64,000 bases of DNA from Gluconobacter kanchanaburiensis NBRC 103587 (GTDB taxonomy: Bacteria > Pseudomonadota > Alphaproteobacteria > Acetobacterales > Acetobacteraceae). The stretch covers positions 1 through 64,000 of the forward strand of contig NZ_BJVA01000003.1 of the NCBI RefSeq assembly GCF_007988905.1. The letters are read 5' to 3'. Below the pieces are notes generated by a model. That model was not told the origin of the DNA and made no database searches. It saw only the letters and a program-made list of their open reading frames with translations. The first letter of the stretch is position 1, and each line of letters opens with the position of its first letter. The position numbers and the translations under genes are program-made. Below are positions 30,201 through 38,744 of the stretch, piece after piece.

Positions 30201-30462
30201 CTGGGCTGCTGCAGGCGGCTATTATGTTTCACGTGAAGCAATGGGCTGGGAAGATTTCGATCTGTGGTGTTCTCTGGCGGAGCTGGGTCTCCCAGGCCAC
30301 CATGTCCCGCAGGTGCTTGCCGATTACCGGCAGCATGAAACATCCATGACCAACGCCTCGACGGAGAAGGAAGCACACAAGGCGCGGGTCGTTGCCTTCG
30401 TTCAGCAACGTCATCCCTGGATCCGCTTGAGCGCCGAACGCGCAAAGCCCCGCACGAACTAA
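27262..30462 (+). CDS. Large bimodular glycosyltransferase (GT4-like plus GT2)
   Basis: Up to 1066 residues. The first about 395 residues are poorly recognisable, Ser/Pro-rich and likely partly disordered. The GT4-like module (about 396-790) has VAGEPDTPGVLYRCYRNAAAARDAGFDARVV, FDADDIVFVPHYARVD, GYATGSRTHQRDF and an IAPLE/KSEIKFFEAA stretch. The GT2 module (about 800-1060) has VTVVITSYNYEAHL, IVVDDGSSDGS and the DxD-like LDADN. No membrane helix. The start is uncertain: TTG at 27262 is only the longest frame; GTG 27529, GTG 27673 and ATG 27685 are in frame, and the AT-rich first 140 codons look less protein-like. A strong terminator follows. Confidence 0.85.
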   Translation: MDTIQGISVRHLRVQETIPTGSFPFSFHENGKERIIRLYNQILLYQKSSLNVNFTGNKHSQHYSSPSPPDRLFRTKFLSIDPSILAGPFVNVPISPSSTFLKADHYVSSLALLLASGSNVLDPSSLSQDQSDHIHLIVWLTMIVIDESPTPTARVECSPELRTRIGPAVHRILEARLSGCDVRLVAPADQISDASSACVLRVLDTAATPPSLQSPSQIPILHIGNSLPGKGLTLSPEVTVTDSGNSSFLTFLISGTPESFRVREQIRLLLDSHRDTRRLKDRVTSLTESSEIKTQTIQQLRVSLRMKSAADRSSQVTAVPSGQTDGSPHPKLELTASTPCSAEPESTPPSSLWHRIGRKLKHTLTPQRPTVSASAPVSNSETEAPENRHSLQTSRPKVQRVLFVAGEPDTPGVLYRCYRNAAAARDAGFDARVVPCASVGYDDIHEADVMILWRVEYSGHVSTILDLAKRENVITVFDADDIVFVPHYARVDMIDGIRSIGATEERIERCFSDMRRTFLRCDQGSATTAELVFAMHSLRPVVHLLPNIYDMESLRRARLALRMRGEPGRISPDDDLVRIGYATGSRTHQRDFAPICATIADVLRQRPQARLVLFREPENHRPVLIMDEFPSLTSVQDQIEWRDMVPLDRLQDEFARFDISIAPLETGNVFCEAKSEIKFFEAALSGVTTIASPTGPFRRIIRHGENGFLAQTPSEWFEALIELIDNPERRVRMARDAYHSILWPFGPQAQARRMKLALTSMCGDENAALAMELALGRNHLTKAGTFSRTPVIPESHTLFHHDALGEAPVTVVITSYNYEAHLLDALESVAAQTLPVLDLIVVDDGSSDGSIALARTWMERHCARFNRLILRQSVVNAGLGGARNIGMDAAETVHVMQLDADNLLHPDACEVLLASMSEGTAYAYPLIACFNEDGPLLTDLSADPHQQPGTPKLLGDLPFNPLSLVSGNRIDAMAMITKWAWAAAGGYYVSREAMGWEDFDLWCSLAELGLPGHHVPQVLADYRQHETSMTNASTEKEAHKARVVAFVQQRHPWIRLSAERAKPRTN
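30225..30240. other. parS-like ParB-binding site 1
   Basis: TGTTTCACGTGAAGCA, 15 of 16 bases of the bacterial parS consensus TGTTTCACGTGAAACA. It lies inside the GT2 module coding sequence. Confidence 0.65.
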
Positions 30463-30477
30463 GACCTGGATTTCCAT

Positions 30478-30518
30478 AAAAAAAACCCGCTTCCGGCATT
30501 GGCCGGAAGCGGGTTTTT
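30478..30518. terminator. Strong bidirectional intrinsic terminator
   Basis: A perfect 12-bp stem CCCGCTTCCGGC/GCCGGAAGCGGG with ATTG loop has an A tract on the left and T5 on the right. It serves the glycosyltransferase gene (plus strand) and the aldehyde dehydrogenase gene (minus strand), which converge here. Confidence 0.92.
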
Positions 30519-30539
30519 CAGAACGCCCTGTCTGAAAAA

Positions 30540-31931
30540 TCAGAACGGTGCGTCGATATCCACAACGTCGATCAGCTTATGATTGACGAATTCCTTGATG
30601 CCCAGACCGATCAGCTCACGACCATAACCCGAACGGGCCACGCCACCGAACGGCAAATCAGCCTTCACCATCGTTGGATGGTTGATATAGACCATGCCCG
30701 TATAAATCTGCTCGGCAACCTTCACGCCGCGCTTCGTGTCTTTCGTAAAGACCGAACCACCCAGACCGAACGGCGAATCATTGGCAATACGGATAGCGTC
30801 CGCATCGTCCTTGGCCCGATAGAGCTGCGTCACCGGCCCAAAGAACTCCCACAGACGGGCTTCGTTGTTCTCGTGCAGATTGGTCATCAGCAGCGGCTGG
30901 AAGAACGCACCCTTCTCCGGAACCGACGGGCCGATCGCCTCGACGACCGCACCATGCTTCTTGGCTTCTTCAACCTGCGCCTTCAGATCATCGGCAGCCT
31001 TCTGGGAAGACAGCGGTGCCAGCGTGGTCTTCGGATCCATCGGATCACCCGGAATCAGCTTGGCGACTTCAGCCTTGTACAGCTCCAGAAAGCGGTCATA
31101 GACAGCATCCGCCACGATCAGACGCTTGGCAGACACGCAGACCTGTCCGGCATTCCAGTGACGGCCGAACGCCGCCCATTTCGCAGTCTTCTCCAGGTCC
31201 GCATCGTCCAGAACGACGAAAGCATCGGAACCGCCCAGCTCCATCGTGGACTTTTTCAGGGCCTGCGCTGCAATCCCGGCAACGATGGCGCCGGCGCCTT
31301 CGGACCCCGTCAGAGCCACGCCACAGACGCGCGGATCCTTGAGGATCGTCTCGGTATGATGACGGGCAGCATACAGGTTGCGGAAGCCGCCTTTCGGCAG
31401 CCCGGCTTCCTTCATCAGGTCATCAAACGCAGCCGCGCACTGCGGCACATTGGATGCGTGCTTGAGAATGACCGTGTTACCAGCAGAGAGCTGCGGCGCA
31501 ATGATACGGGCGATCTGGTAGAACGGGAAGTTCCACGGCTCGATCGCAAAGACGATGCCCTGCGGCTGGTGGATCAGAACGGCATCGCCCGAATTCGGGT
31601 CCGCAACCGGCAGCTTTTCGGATTTGAGAAGCTCTTCGGCATGCTTGGCATAATATTCGAAGATTTCAGCCGACAGGACCGTCTCTGCCTTGGCTTCGGC
31701 GTAGATCTTACCCATTTCCAGCGTCAGAAGACGGGAATACTTGTCGATATCGCGGCGAAGGATGTTCGCCGCTGCCGTCATGATCTTCGCACGCTCGGCG
31801 AACGACGTATGACGCCAGCTCTTGAACGCATCATAGGCCTCGGTCAGCGCGGTCTGAACGTCCTGGTCAGTCGCATCCGGAAAGGTTTTGAGCGTCTCAC
31901 CGGTATAGGGATTGATCGTAGCGTAAGCCAT
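30540..31931 (-). CDS. NAD(P)-dependent succinate-semialdehyde dehydrogenase-type aldehyde dehydrogenase
   Basis: 463 residues, the length of E. coli Sad. ALDH landmarks: EPWNFPFYQ, GNTVILKHASNVPQ, ALTGSEGAGAIV, the Glu-containing MELGGSDAFVVLDDADL, and the catalytic Cys in NAGQVCVSAKR, then FGPVTQLYRAKDDADAIRIANDSPFGLGGSVFT. In acetic acid bacteria such enzymes oxidise succinic semialdehyde or glycolaldehyde; specificity is not readable. It is a single gene ended by the shared terminator. Confidence 0.88.
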   Translation of the reverse strand: MAYATINPYTGETLKTFPDATDQDVQTALTEAYDAFKSWRHTSFAERAKIMTAAANILRRDIDKYSRLLTLEMGKIYAEAKAETVLSAEIFEYYAKHAEELLKSEKLPVADPNSGDAVLIHQPQGIVFAIEPWNFPFYQIARIIAPQLSAGNTVILKHASNVPQCAAAFDDLMKEAGLPKGGFRNLYAARHHTETILKDPRVCGVALTGSEGAGAIVAGIAAQALKKSTMELGGSDAFVVLDDADLEKTAKWAAFGRHWNAGQVCVSAKRLIVADAVYDRFLELYKAEVAKLIPGDPMDPKTTLAPLSSQKAADDLKAQVEEAKKHGAVVEAIGPSVPEKGAFFQPLLMTNLHENNEARLWEFFGPVTQLYRAKDDADAIRIANDSPFGLGGSVFTKDTKRGVKVAEQIYTGMVYINHPTMVKADLPFGGVARSGYGRELIGLGIKEFVNHKLIDVVDIDAPF

Positions 31932-32023
31932 GACGGGTCATGTTCCTGTTTGATGACGGGTTCGCGATATATTGGCACGAATACCGTCAGACAAAACCCC
32001 CAACATCCTGATAGCAGAAAACT

Positions 32024-34057
32024 TCACAAATCTGTGTTCGTTTGAGGCAGATTATCCCATAGCTCCTGAAGCCATGCATCCGCCGAACCATCCGACGGGG
32101 CCCGCCAGTCTCCGCGGGGAGACAGCGAGCCGCCGTAAACCAATTTCGGACCATTAGGCATGGCCGAGCGCTTGAACTGGCTCGTCCCGAAAAACCGCCG
32201 AAGAAAAATTTCCAGCCAATGGCGGATCTGCGACAGATCGTAGGAGGTTTTACGGTCCTCGGGATAATGGGCCGGCCACTCTCCCCGGGAAACGTCCCCC
32301 CAGGCCTTCTCCGCCAGAAACGCGATCCGAGACGGACGAAACCCATGACGCAGAACATGATAGAGTGTGAAATCCTGAAGAGGGTATGGCCCGATCGTCT
32401 GCTCCGTACTCTGCACGCCCTGCCCGGTATCGGGCACCAGTTCCGGCGTAATCTCCGCACTGACAATCCGCTCCAGAACGGGGGCCACACCGTCGCCCAG
32501 CTTTCCCTCACGCGCCAGCCAGCGGATGACGTGCTGGATCAGCGTCTTCGGCATCCCGGCATTGACGTTATAGTGGGACATCTGGTCCCCCACGCCGTAG
32601 GTGCACCAGCCCAGCGCCAGTTCCGACAGATCGCCTGTCCCGATCACAATCCCATTGCGGTAATTGGCGATCCGGAACAGGAAATCGGTCCGCAACCCCG
32701 CCTGCACGTTCTCGAACGTGATGTCATGAACCGGCTTCCCTGCCACAAAGGGATGGCCGATCCCCGCCAACATGGTCTGCGCCGTGGGCCGGATATCCAG
32801 CTCGTTCACTTCAACACCCAGCGCCTTCATGAGCGCATGAGCCAGAGAGCGGCTTTCACTTCCCGTCGCAAATCCGGGCATCGTGTAGGCCAGAACATGC
32901 GTCCGCGGCCAGCCAATCTCGTCCGCCGCCCGCACCGCCACCAGCAGCGCCAGCGTGCTGTCCAGCCCGCCCGAAACGCCAATCACGGCCCGCTGCGCGC
33001 CACTGGCCTGTAGCCGTCGTCGCAGGGCGCTGACCTGAATGGTCCAGCCCTCGTAACAGTCCCGCGCCAGCGTCCGCGCATCGGATGGCACGAACGGAAA
33101 CCGCACAACATCGCGCTTGAGTCCCAGATCCGTCATCGGAGGCTGGAGCGTGAACCCAACGGTCCGGAACTCCTGCCCCGCCTGTCCGAACTGTCCGGTC
33201 CGCATCCGCTCCTGCCGCAGCAGATCAAGATCCACATCCGCCACAACCAGCCGCTCGCCCTGCGGAAACCGGTCCGACTGCGCCAAAAGCCGTCCGGCCT
33301 CATGAAGCGAAACCTGACCGTCCCAGGCCAGATCGGTTGTGGACTCCCCTTCACCCGCCGCCGCATAGGCATAGGCCGTCAGCGTCCGCATGGACTGAGC
33401 CTGACACAGCAAAGACCGGTCATCCGTCCGCCCGATCGTCACCGGAGAGGCAGACGGGTTGAGAATGACCGTCGCGCCCGCCTCCGCCAGCTTGCCACTC
33501 GGAGGAGACGCCACCCAAAGATCCTCGCAGATCTCCACGCCCAGCGTCAGCCCGCGCACGTCCTCCGCCTGGAACAGCAGGTCCGCACCGAACGGCACGT
33601 CGTCACCCAATAGCCGGATCGTGCCAGACGTCCGAAGCCCGGACGTAAAATGCCGGGGCTCATAGAACTCCCTGTAGCGCGGCAGATGCGATTTCGGCAC
33701 CACGCCCAGAATACGCCCCTGATGAATGACTGCGGCACAGTTGTAGAGCAGCCCCTCCCGCACCAGCGGCACCCCCACCACGGCAACCGGCATAAGGGTT
33801 CGTGTTCCCTCGACAACCCGTATCAGCGCAGAAAGTGCGCCATCAAGGATGACGTCCTGAAACCGCAGGTCGTCCAGCGTGTATCCCGTCAGTCCAAGCT
33901 CGGGGAAAACCACAGCCGCAACACCCTGCCGGTCACACTCTCGCAGGACGTCGAGCGCCTGCCGCGCGTTCCGCTCCGGATTGGCGATGGTGACCGGCAG
34001 CGTACAGGCCGCAATGCGGGCAAATCCCTGATGATACAGAGAGTGAAACAGGGTCAT
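32024..34057 (-). CDS. nadE: Glutamine-dependent NAD+ synthetase
   Basis: 677 residues from the ATG at 34057 (GGAGG six bases upstream). The N-terminal glutaminase (nitrilase-fold) domain, about 1-280, shows [13 protein letters not shown] (Glu), [17 protein letters not shown] (Lys) and [15 protein letters not shown] (Cys). The C-terminal ATP-pyrophosphatase domain begins near 330 with [33 protein letters not shown] and [13 protein letters not shown]. It amidates NaAD using glutamine-derived ammonia, completing the pathway with nadD at 4.6 kb. Confidence 0.95.
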   Translation of the reverse strand: MTLFHSLYHQGFARIAACTLPVTIANPERNARQALDVLRECDRQGVAAVVFPELGLTGYTLDDLRFQDVILDGALSALIRVVEGTRTLMPVAVVGVPLVREGLLYNCAAVIHQGRILGVVPKSHLPRYREFYEPRHFTSGLRTSGTIRLLGDDVPFGADLLFQAEDVRGLTLGVEICEDLWVASPPSGKLAEAGATVILNPSASPVTIGRTDDRSLLCQAQSMRTLTAYAYAAAGEGESTTDLAWDGQVSLHEAGRLLAQSDRFPQGERLVVADVDLDLLRQERMRTGQFGQAGQEFRTVGFTLQPPMTDLGLKRDVVRFPFVPSDARTLARDCYEGWTIQVSALRRRLQASGAQRAVIGVSGGLDSTLALLVAVRAADEIGWPRTHVLAYTMPGFATGSESRSLAHALMKALGVEVNELDIRPTAQTMLAGIGHPFVAGKPVHDITFENVQAGLRTDFLFRIANYRNGIVIGTGDLSELALGWCTYGVGDQMSHYNVNAGMPKTLIQHVIRWLAREGKLGDGVAPVLERIVSAEITPELVPDTGQGVQSTEQTIGPYPLQDFTLYHVLRHGFRPSRIAFLAEKAWGDVSRGEWPAHYPEDRKTSYDLSQIRHWLEIFLRRFFGTSQFKRSAMPNGPKLVYGGSLSPRGDWRAPSDGSADAWLQELWDNLPQTNTDL

Positions 34058-34254
34058 GGCAGGCCTCCGGCAGAATGGCGGGTCATCATGTCCGTTACAG
34101 GGCATCCACGCAGGAAGGAAAAGCCCGACCCCGTATCAATACCGTGCCACACGGATCGGACGTTACGAAAATGAACCTGTTCACCCCAGAGTCGTTCAGC
34201 ATTTTCAAACCTGCTTCTCCGCCGGAGAGCACAACCGACATAGGAGACCTTTCC

Positions 34255-34431
34255 ATGGACCTGCTGCGCTGGACCATAGCTTTCCTGATCCTCGCCCTAT
34301 GTGCCGCAGCGCTCGGCTTTGGCGGAATTTCGGCGGACTTCGCCTATATCGGCAAGATCCTTTTCTTCATCTTTCTGGTCCTTCTGGTCGTCAGCCTCAT
34401 TTTCGGACGGGGTCGCGGCCCGCGTCTCTGA
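34255..34431 (+). CDS. DUF1328 family small membrane protein
   Basis: 58 residues with two hydrophobic helices (residues 4-26 and 33-50) and the family pattern [49 protein letters not shown], ending in a basic tail. AGGAG lies eight bases before the ATG. Family members (YtjA-like) are often stress induced; no function is known. Convergent with dsbB. Confidence 0.85.
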   Translation: MDLLRWTIAFLILALCAAALGFGGISADFAYIGKILFFIFLVLLVVSLIFGRGRGPRL

Positions 34432-34440
34432 TCCGACCTC

Positions 34441-34956
34441 TCAGCGCCGGGAGCGCCCCATGCGGACGCTCCCGACCAGAGCGATCAGGAACACAGCCAT
34501 AGCATACAGCCCCCCCAGCTCCGTCATGGAGACAGGAAGCCCAAACAGGTAATCCGGCGAGTCACAGGGCTTGTTCGGCCTTGCGGGCATTGCGGACATC
34601 CAGTCCTTGAAACTGCCCCCGTGAAAGGCAGGCGCACGGCACTCGGGCGCCGGACTGGGCCAGAACTTGTGCTCCACGCCCGCATGCAGCACGGCAAGAC
34701 CGATGCTCGTCATCAGGCACAGCAGGCCCAGGTAAGCCCCGTACCGGGCGTAGCGCCGGGGCAGAAGCAGCGTGAAGACTCCGAGCGCGATCAGCACCCA
34801 CCACGGCCGGCGTTCCCAGAGGCACAGCTCGCAGGGCGCAAGTTTCAGCCAGTGCTCGGCAAACCAGACCACTCCCAGAGCGAGCAGCCCCGCAAGCACA
34901 TACAGACCGCCTATTGCCGCCCCTGAAACAGGGCGCCTCATTCTACTCACTGGCAC
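34441..34956 (-). CDS. dsbB: Disulfide bond formation protein B
   Basis: 171 residues, four membrane helices. The first periplasmic Cys pair is in APCELCLWERRPWW (CxxC after helix 1), and the second pair is in PECRAPAF and NKPCDSP. DsbB passes electrons from DsbA to ubiquinone; a dsbA is not in the window. Start is ambiguous: GTG at 34956 or 34950 (GTGA overlap with the otsA stop) or ATG at 34941. Last gene of the minus-strand run from mlaD. Confidence 0.88.
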   Translation of the reverse strand: MPVSRMRRPVSGAAIGGLYVLAGLLALGVVWFAEHWLKLAPCELCLWERRPWWVLIALGVFTLLLPRRYARYGAYLGLLCLMTSIGLAVLHAGVEHKFWPSPAPECRAPAFHGGSFKDWMSAMPARPNKPCDSPDYLFGLPVSMTELGGLYAMAVFLIALVGSVRMGRSRR

Positions 34957-36290
34957 GGGCAGACAGCCTCCAGACTATCAAGAAACTGTTTGGACCAACT
35001 TCCAGCCGTATTGCGGGACACCTCTTCATACATTGCCGACCACGCCGCATGACGAGCCTGAACATCCATGGTCAGGCCAATATGCAGCGCATCTGCCATC
35101 CCCTCTGCATCCAGTGGATTGATCAAAAGCGCCTCGGGCATTTCCGGAGCCGCGCCGGCAAAGCGCGACAGCACCAGCACGCCGGGATCTTCCTCATCCT
35201 GTGCCGCAATGAATTCCTTCGCGACGAGATTCATTCCATCGCGAAGGGGGGTGACGAAACCCACATCGGCCATCCGGTACAGACCGGCCAGAATATGCCG
35301 TCCGATCGGCCATGTCGTATACCGGATCGGCACCCAGTCCGGCGTGCCATAGGCCCCGTTGATGGTGCCGACCAGACCGTCCAACTCCTCCTTGAGCAGC
35401 CGGTAACTTTCCACTCCACCACGCGACACAGGTGTCACCTGAAGGAACGTCACCTGCCCCCGATGCTCAGGATAGTTTTTCAGGAGAGCCTCGAACCCCT
35501 TCATCCGTTCCGGCAGGCCTTTGGAATAATCCAGCCGGTCCACACCGATGATGAGGCGCGTCCCCTCCAATGTATCAACGATTTTCGTCACATCTTCAGA
35601 GACAGCGCTTTCAATCGCCTGCTGACGGAAACTGACAGGATCGATCCCGATGGGAACAGCCTCGACGGCAGCCTTCAGCCCATAAGCCTCGAAACACCCT
35701 TTCAGATTGGCTTCGTCCTCCGGAGTCTGCACGCCGATCAGGTCACAGGCCGCCAGTCCGGTCAGCAGCATGTCCAGCTTGGGCAGCAAACGCGCCACAC
35801 TCCAGGGCGGGAAAGGAATATGGAGGAAGAAGCCGATCCGCCCCCCGACGCCCCGGTCCCGAAGCATCTGCGCAAGTGGAAAAAGATGGTAGTCGTGGAT
35901 CCAGATCGTATCGCCCGGCTCCAGAAGTCTGATCAGCCGGTCCGCAAAAACCTCGTTGGCTTCATAATATGCCTCGCAGTCCTCACGCGTATAGCGGATA
36001 AGGTTGGTGCGATAGTGACACAGCGGCCACAGAACCCCATTGGAAAAATTCAGATAGAAACGGTCGTACTGTTTCTGGGTCAGGTCAAAAGTCACATAAT
36101 CGACATTGCCGACATGCTCGCGCTGGACAGGCCGCGAGGCAGCATCCGCGTGCTGATGCCCCGACCATCCGAACCAGAGTGTCTCCTGGGTCTGAACCGC
36201 ATCATACAGACCGACCGTCAACCCTCCGGCAGGCTGCGTCCGCTCACCCGGGGCGGGTGTCCGGTTGGAGACAATAATCAGGCGGCCCAT
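34947..36290 (-). CDS. otsA: Alpha,alpha-trehalose-phosphate synthase (UDP-forming)
   Basis: 447 residues, GT20: RLIIVSNRTPAPG, GGLTVGL, FGWSGHQ, WPLCHYR, WIHDYHLFPLAQMLRD, GFFLHIPFPP, VDRLDYSKGLPERMKGFEALL, PLRDGMNLVAKEFIAAQDEEDPGVLVLSRFAGAA. It makes trehalose-6-phosphate from UDP-glucose and glucose-6-phosphate, an osmo-stress solute. Its start overlaps the otsB stop by 13 bp and its stop overlaps the dsbB start, so all three are coupled. Confidence 0.96.
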   Translation of the reverse strand: MGRLIIVSNRTPAPGERTQPAGGLTVGLYDAVQTQETLWFGWSGHQHADAASRPVQREHVGNVDYVTFDLTQKQYDRFYLNFSNGVLWPLCHYRTNLIRYTREDCEAYYEANEVFADRLIRLLEPGDTIWIHDYHLFPLAQMLRDRGVGGRIGFFLHIPFPPWSVARLLPKLDMLLTGLAACDLIGVQTPEDEANLKGCFEAYGLKAAVEAVPIGIDPVSFRQQAIESAVSEDVTKIVDTLEGTRLIIGVDRLDYSKGLPERMKGFEALLKNYPEHRGQVTFLQVTPVSRGGVESYRLLKEELDGLVGTINGAYGTPDWVPIRYTTWPIGRHILAGLYRMADVGFVTPLRDGMNLVAKEFIAAQDEEDPGVLVLSRFAGAAPEMPEALLINPLDAEGMADALHIGLTMDVQARHAAWSAMYEEVSRNTAGSWSKQFLDSLEAVCPCQ

Positions 36291-37000
36291 CCGCGTCCCT
36301 CCGACAGATCGTGCAGCCAGCGGCGGAACGTGGCTGCATCTGGAAAATCATCAGGGATCAGCCAGCCCGCGCCACCCATCCGGCGCGCTGCCCTGACCCC
36401 GTCCCGGTCGGTGACATCATCACCGGCAAAAACCGGAAGCCGCCCAGCAAAGGGCGCCTCGGCCATCAGTTCTTCAAGCGCCTTGCCCTTGTCGATGCCC
36501 AGCGGCCGGAGTTCAATGGCCATCTGTGCGTCCTGAAGATGAAACCCGTGCTGGTCCACGGGCCATACCGAGATCAGCGCCCGAAAGTCCGCTTCTGCTT
36601 CGGGAGCGCGACGATAATGCAGTACCATTCCAGCTTTTTTGTGTTCGATCCCAACACCAGGATGCTCTGCGGCAATTTTTTCCACAGCGTCGGCCCAGTC
36701 CTTCGGCACACGGGGCAGATCGCGTTCACGGATGCGCTGATCAGGCGCATGACGCACCACCACACCGTGTTCTCCGGCCACGGCATACGGAACGCCAGGC
36801 AGAAAATGATCGATCTGTATGATGGGACGCCCCGTGATGATCGCAAGCGCACCATCGAGCATATCCCGCAGGCGCAGGAGATCGGCGATCAGTCCTTCCG
36901 GAACCCGGACACTGTCGGGCGTGGGAGCAATATCGACGAGCGTTCCGTCAAAATCGAGCAGCAGCGCCGCCCGCGAGGGAGAGAAGGGAACCTGAATCAT
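36278..37000 (-). CDS. otsB: Trehalose-phosphatase
   Basis: 240 residues of the HAD family: LLLDFDGTLVDIAPTPDSV (nucleophile Asp in DFDGTL), ALAIITGRPI, AGEHGVVVRH, GKALEEL, and PVFAGDDVTDRDGVRAARRMGG. It dephosphorylates trehalose-6-phosphate from OtsA. It is encoded just upstream of otsA with overlap, and 48 bp after the DUF2155 gene. Confidence 0.95.
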   Translation of the reverse strand: MIQVPFSPSRAALLLDFDGTLVDIAPTPDSVRVPEGLIADLLRLRDMLDGALAIITGRPIIQIDHFLPGVPYAVAGEHGVVVRHAPDQRIRERDLPRVPKDWADAVEKIAAEHPGVGIEHKKAGMVLHYRRAPEAEADFRALISVWPVDQHGFHLQDAQMAIELRPLGIDKGKALEELMAEAPFAGRLPVFAGDDVTDRDGVRAARRMGGAGWLIPDDFPDAATFRRWLHDLSEGRGWAA

Positions 37001-37048
37001 GAAGCTGTCATTTCTTCCTGTTTCTGGGTCATTCCGCCCCGTCCGCCC

Positions 37049-37777
37049 TTATTCGAGACCCGGATCGGCTGTCGGCGGTGGCAGAGCCTGCTGTCCCTGA
37101 AGTTGTCCCTGCGGCGGAACCGGCGCACTCGGGGCAAGCGACGGAGGCGCTACACCGGGAGGGGCGAGCGGAATGGGGTTATGACTGTCCGGAGCAAGCG
37201 GCACCGGGCCACCTGCGGCAGATTCAGGAAGGGACGTCTGCGCCTCCCCACCCTCTTCCACCGGAACATCCGAACTTGCGAGCACAGGAACTTTCACCAC
37301 AGGCAACGGCCCTGCCTGTGGCGCTGTAAGCACTCCCGCACATGAGACAACGCGCACATCGTACAAAGGGCTGCCATACGTCGCAACAGAAGGCTCCTGC
37401 GCCAACATCCATCCGTCGAATGGCGCGCGCGCGGGATCACTGCTGTCCTTCAGATGCAGAAGCGCACCGGAATCCGCCGACAGCGTCTGGGGACGACTGA
37501 CACACGCCTCAACCCCGACCGAAAGACTGTGGTAGGTCGCACTGCCTCCAACCGGTACCGTCAGCAACTCGATATGAGAGTCCAGCCGGTCCAGAACGCG
37601 TACTACGGCCTGGGACTGCCCCTGCCAGGTCGTGGCGGGATACATCGCCGGAGGCGCAACACCGGTCGCAGCCCGCGCATCCGGAATTCCAGAGGGAATG
37701 ACACCCATCACTGCGCCCAGCAGAGTGGCGCCCGCAACCCTCCGAAGCGAAACGCAAGCAGTCCGACGTTTCATCAT
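37049..37777 (-). CDS. DUF2155 domain secreted protein
   Basis: 242 residues. Signal peptide 1-36 (core VAGATLLGAVMGVIPSG, PDARA cleavage), then the DUF2155 domain (about 50-150: VVRVLDRLDSHIELLTVPVGGSATYHSLSVGVEACVSRP, DGWMLAQEPSVATYGSPLYDVRVVSC). A long Pro/Ala-rich C-terminal tail (165-242) is likely disordered. The family is alphaproteobacterial, periplasmic, of unknown function and commonly sits next to mlaD-like genes. It overlaps the preceding 78-aa gene by 4 bp. Confidence 0.85.
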   Translation of the reverse strand: MMKRRTACVSLRRVAGATLLGAVMGVIPSGIPDARAATGVAPPAMYPATTWQGQSQAVVRVLDRLDSHIELLTVPVGGSATYHSLSVGVEACVSRPQTLSADSGALLHLKDSSDPARAPFDGWMLAQEPSVATYGSPLYDVRVVSCAGVLTAPQAGPLPVVKVPVLASSDVPVEEGGEAQTSLPESAAGGPVPLAPDSHNPIPLAPPGVAPPSLAPSAPVPPQGQLQGQQALPPPTADPGLE

Positions 37778-38010
37778 GACTCTTTCTCCTGAACGCCACC
37801 CTGAAGCGGGCTCTTCAGATCGGACAGCATGACCTGGAACGTCCGCAACATCGCCTGAGGCGTAACGCCCATCAGCACCCCGTCATCAAACGCGTCCTGA
37901 AGGGCCTGACGCAATTCGGTATCGTTTTCGCGCAGAATCTGGACCTTCTCCACACACGAAACAGGGTTACCCTCATGATCAACCCAGGGAAACGCACCCG
38001 TAGCGGTCAT
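37774..38010 (-). CDS. Small conserved protein between mlaD and DUF2155 genes
   Basis: 78 residues: an N-terminal FPWVDHEGNPVSCVEKVQIL segment with a single Cys, then two amphipathic helices (NDTELRQALQDAFDDGVLMGVTPQAMLRTFQVMLSDL). No signal peptide or membrane helix. I recognise the general pattern as a small cytoplasmic protein of alphaproteobacteria without known function. Coupling by ATGA overlap to the next gene and a 3-bp gap after mlaD support it being real. Confidence 0.75.
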   Translation of the reverse strand: MTATGAFPWVDHEGNPVSCVEKVQILRENDTELRQALQDAFDDGVLMGVTPQAMLRTFQVMLSDLKSPLQGGVQEKES

Positions 38011-38013
38011 CGT

Positions 38014-38547
38014 TCAGGGTTCGTCCACCAGACTGCCCGAACCACCGCCCGCCCCCTTGCCGGCATTAGCCTTCTGGCTTTTCTGCAAAGAATCCGTCAC
38101 CGAGAAAATAAACTTGCTCAGAAGCTGCTCCAGACTGATTGCCCCCTGCGTCTCAGTCATGACCCCTCCCGGCTTCACCAGCGAGTCAGCCCCCCCCGGA
38201 GACAGCGCGATGTATTTCCCGCCAAGCAGACTGTCAGACGTCACAATCGCCGCGGAATCCGTAGGAAGCTTCACATCTGGGGCGAGCGTGAACGTGACCT
38301 GCGCCTGAAAAGTCTTCGGATCGACAGTCGCCTCGATCACATGCCCCACGGTAATGCCCGCAAGCCGCACGTCCGACCCGACGTTCAGACCGTCAATCTG
38401 GCTGAACGACGCATGTACGGGATAACCGCCATCGTTACTCCGATGGTGTCCAACCATCGCCGCGACCAGTAGACCTGCCAGACAGACAAGGACTGCGAAT
38501 CCGGCCAGAAGCTCCAGCCGGTCATGGCGGACCGTGACAGCGGTCAT
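38014..38547 (-). CDS. mlaD: MCE-domain lipid transport protein MlaD
   Basis: 177 residues. One N-terminal membrane anchor (about 12-33, LLAGFAVLVCLAGLLVAAMVG), then an MCE domain (about 40-125: YPVHASFSQIDGLNVGSDVRLAGITVGHVIEATVDPKTFQAQVTFTL, LPTDSAAIVTSDSLLGGKYIALSPGG), then helical residues and a Gly/Ser tail. It binds phospholipid between the membranes in the Mla pathway. The partners mlaE/F are not adjacent. First gene of a minus-strand run through dsbB. Confidence 0.9.
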   Translation of the reverse strand: MTAVTVRHDRLELLAGFAVLVCLAGLLVAAMVGHHRSNDGGYPVHASFSQIDGLNVGSDVRLAGITVGHVIEATVDPKTFQAQVTFTLAPDVKLPTDSAAIVTSDSLLGGKYIALSPGGADSLVKPGGVMTETQGAISLEQLLSKFIFSVTDSLQKSQKANAGKGAGGGSGSLVDEP

Positions 38548-38744
38548 GACGATACCCTCGTGAAAATCATCCTTCCTGCACTACCCGACTCCACGTCCCG
38601 CGTCCAATCCCTCCACCGGATATCCGCCAAACGGGGGCAGAAAAAATGTTATCCCCCATATCCCCATGTTCCCGTCCATTAGCGCCCGTCCGGAAGCTCT
38701 TTTCCGACTTACGACGCCCGGATCCGCAGGCGTAGATTAAGGAC

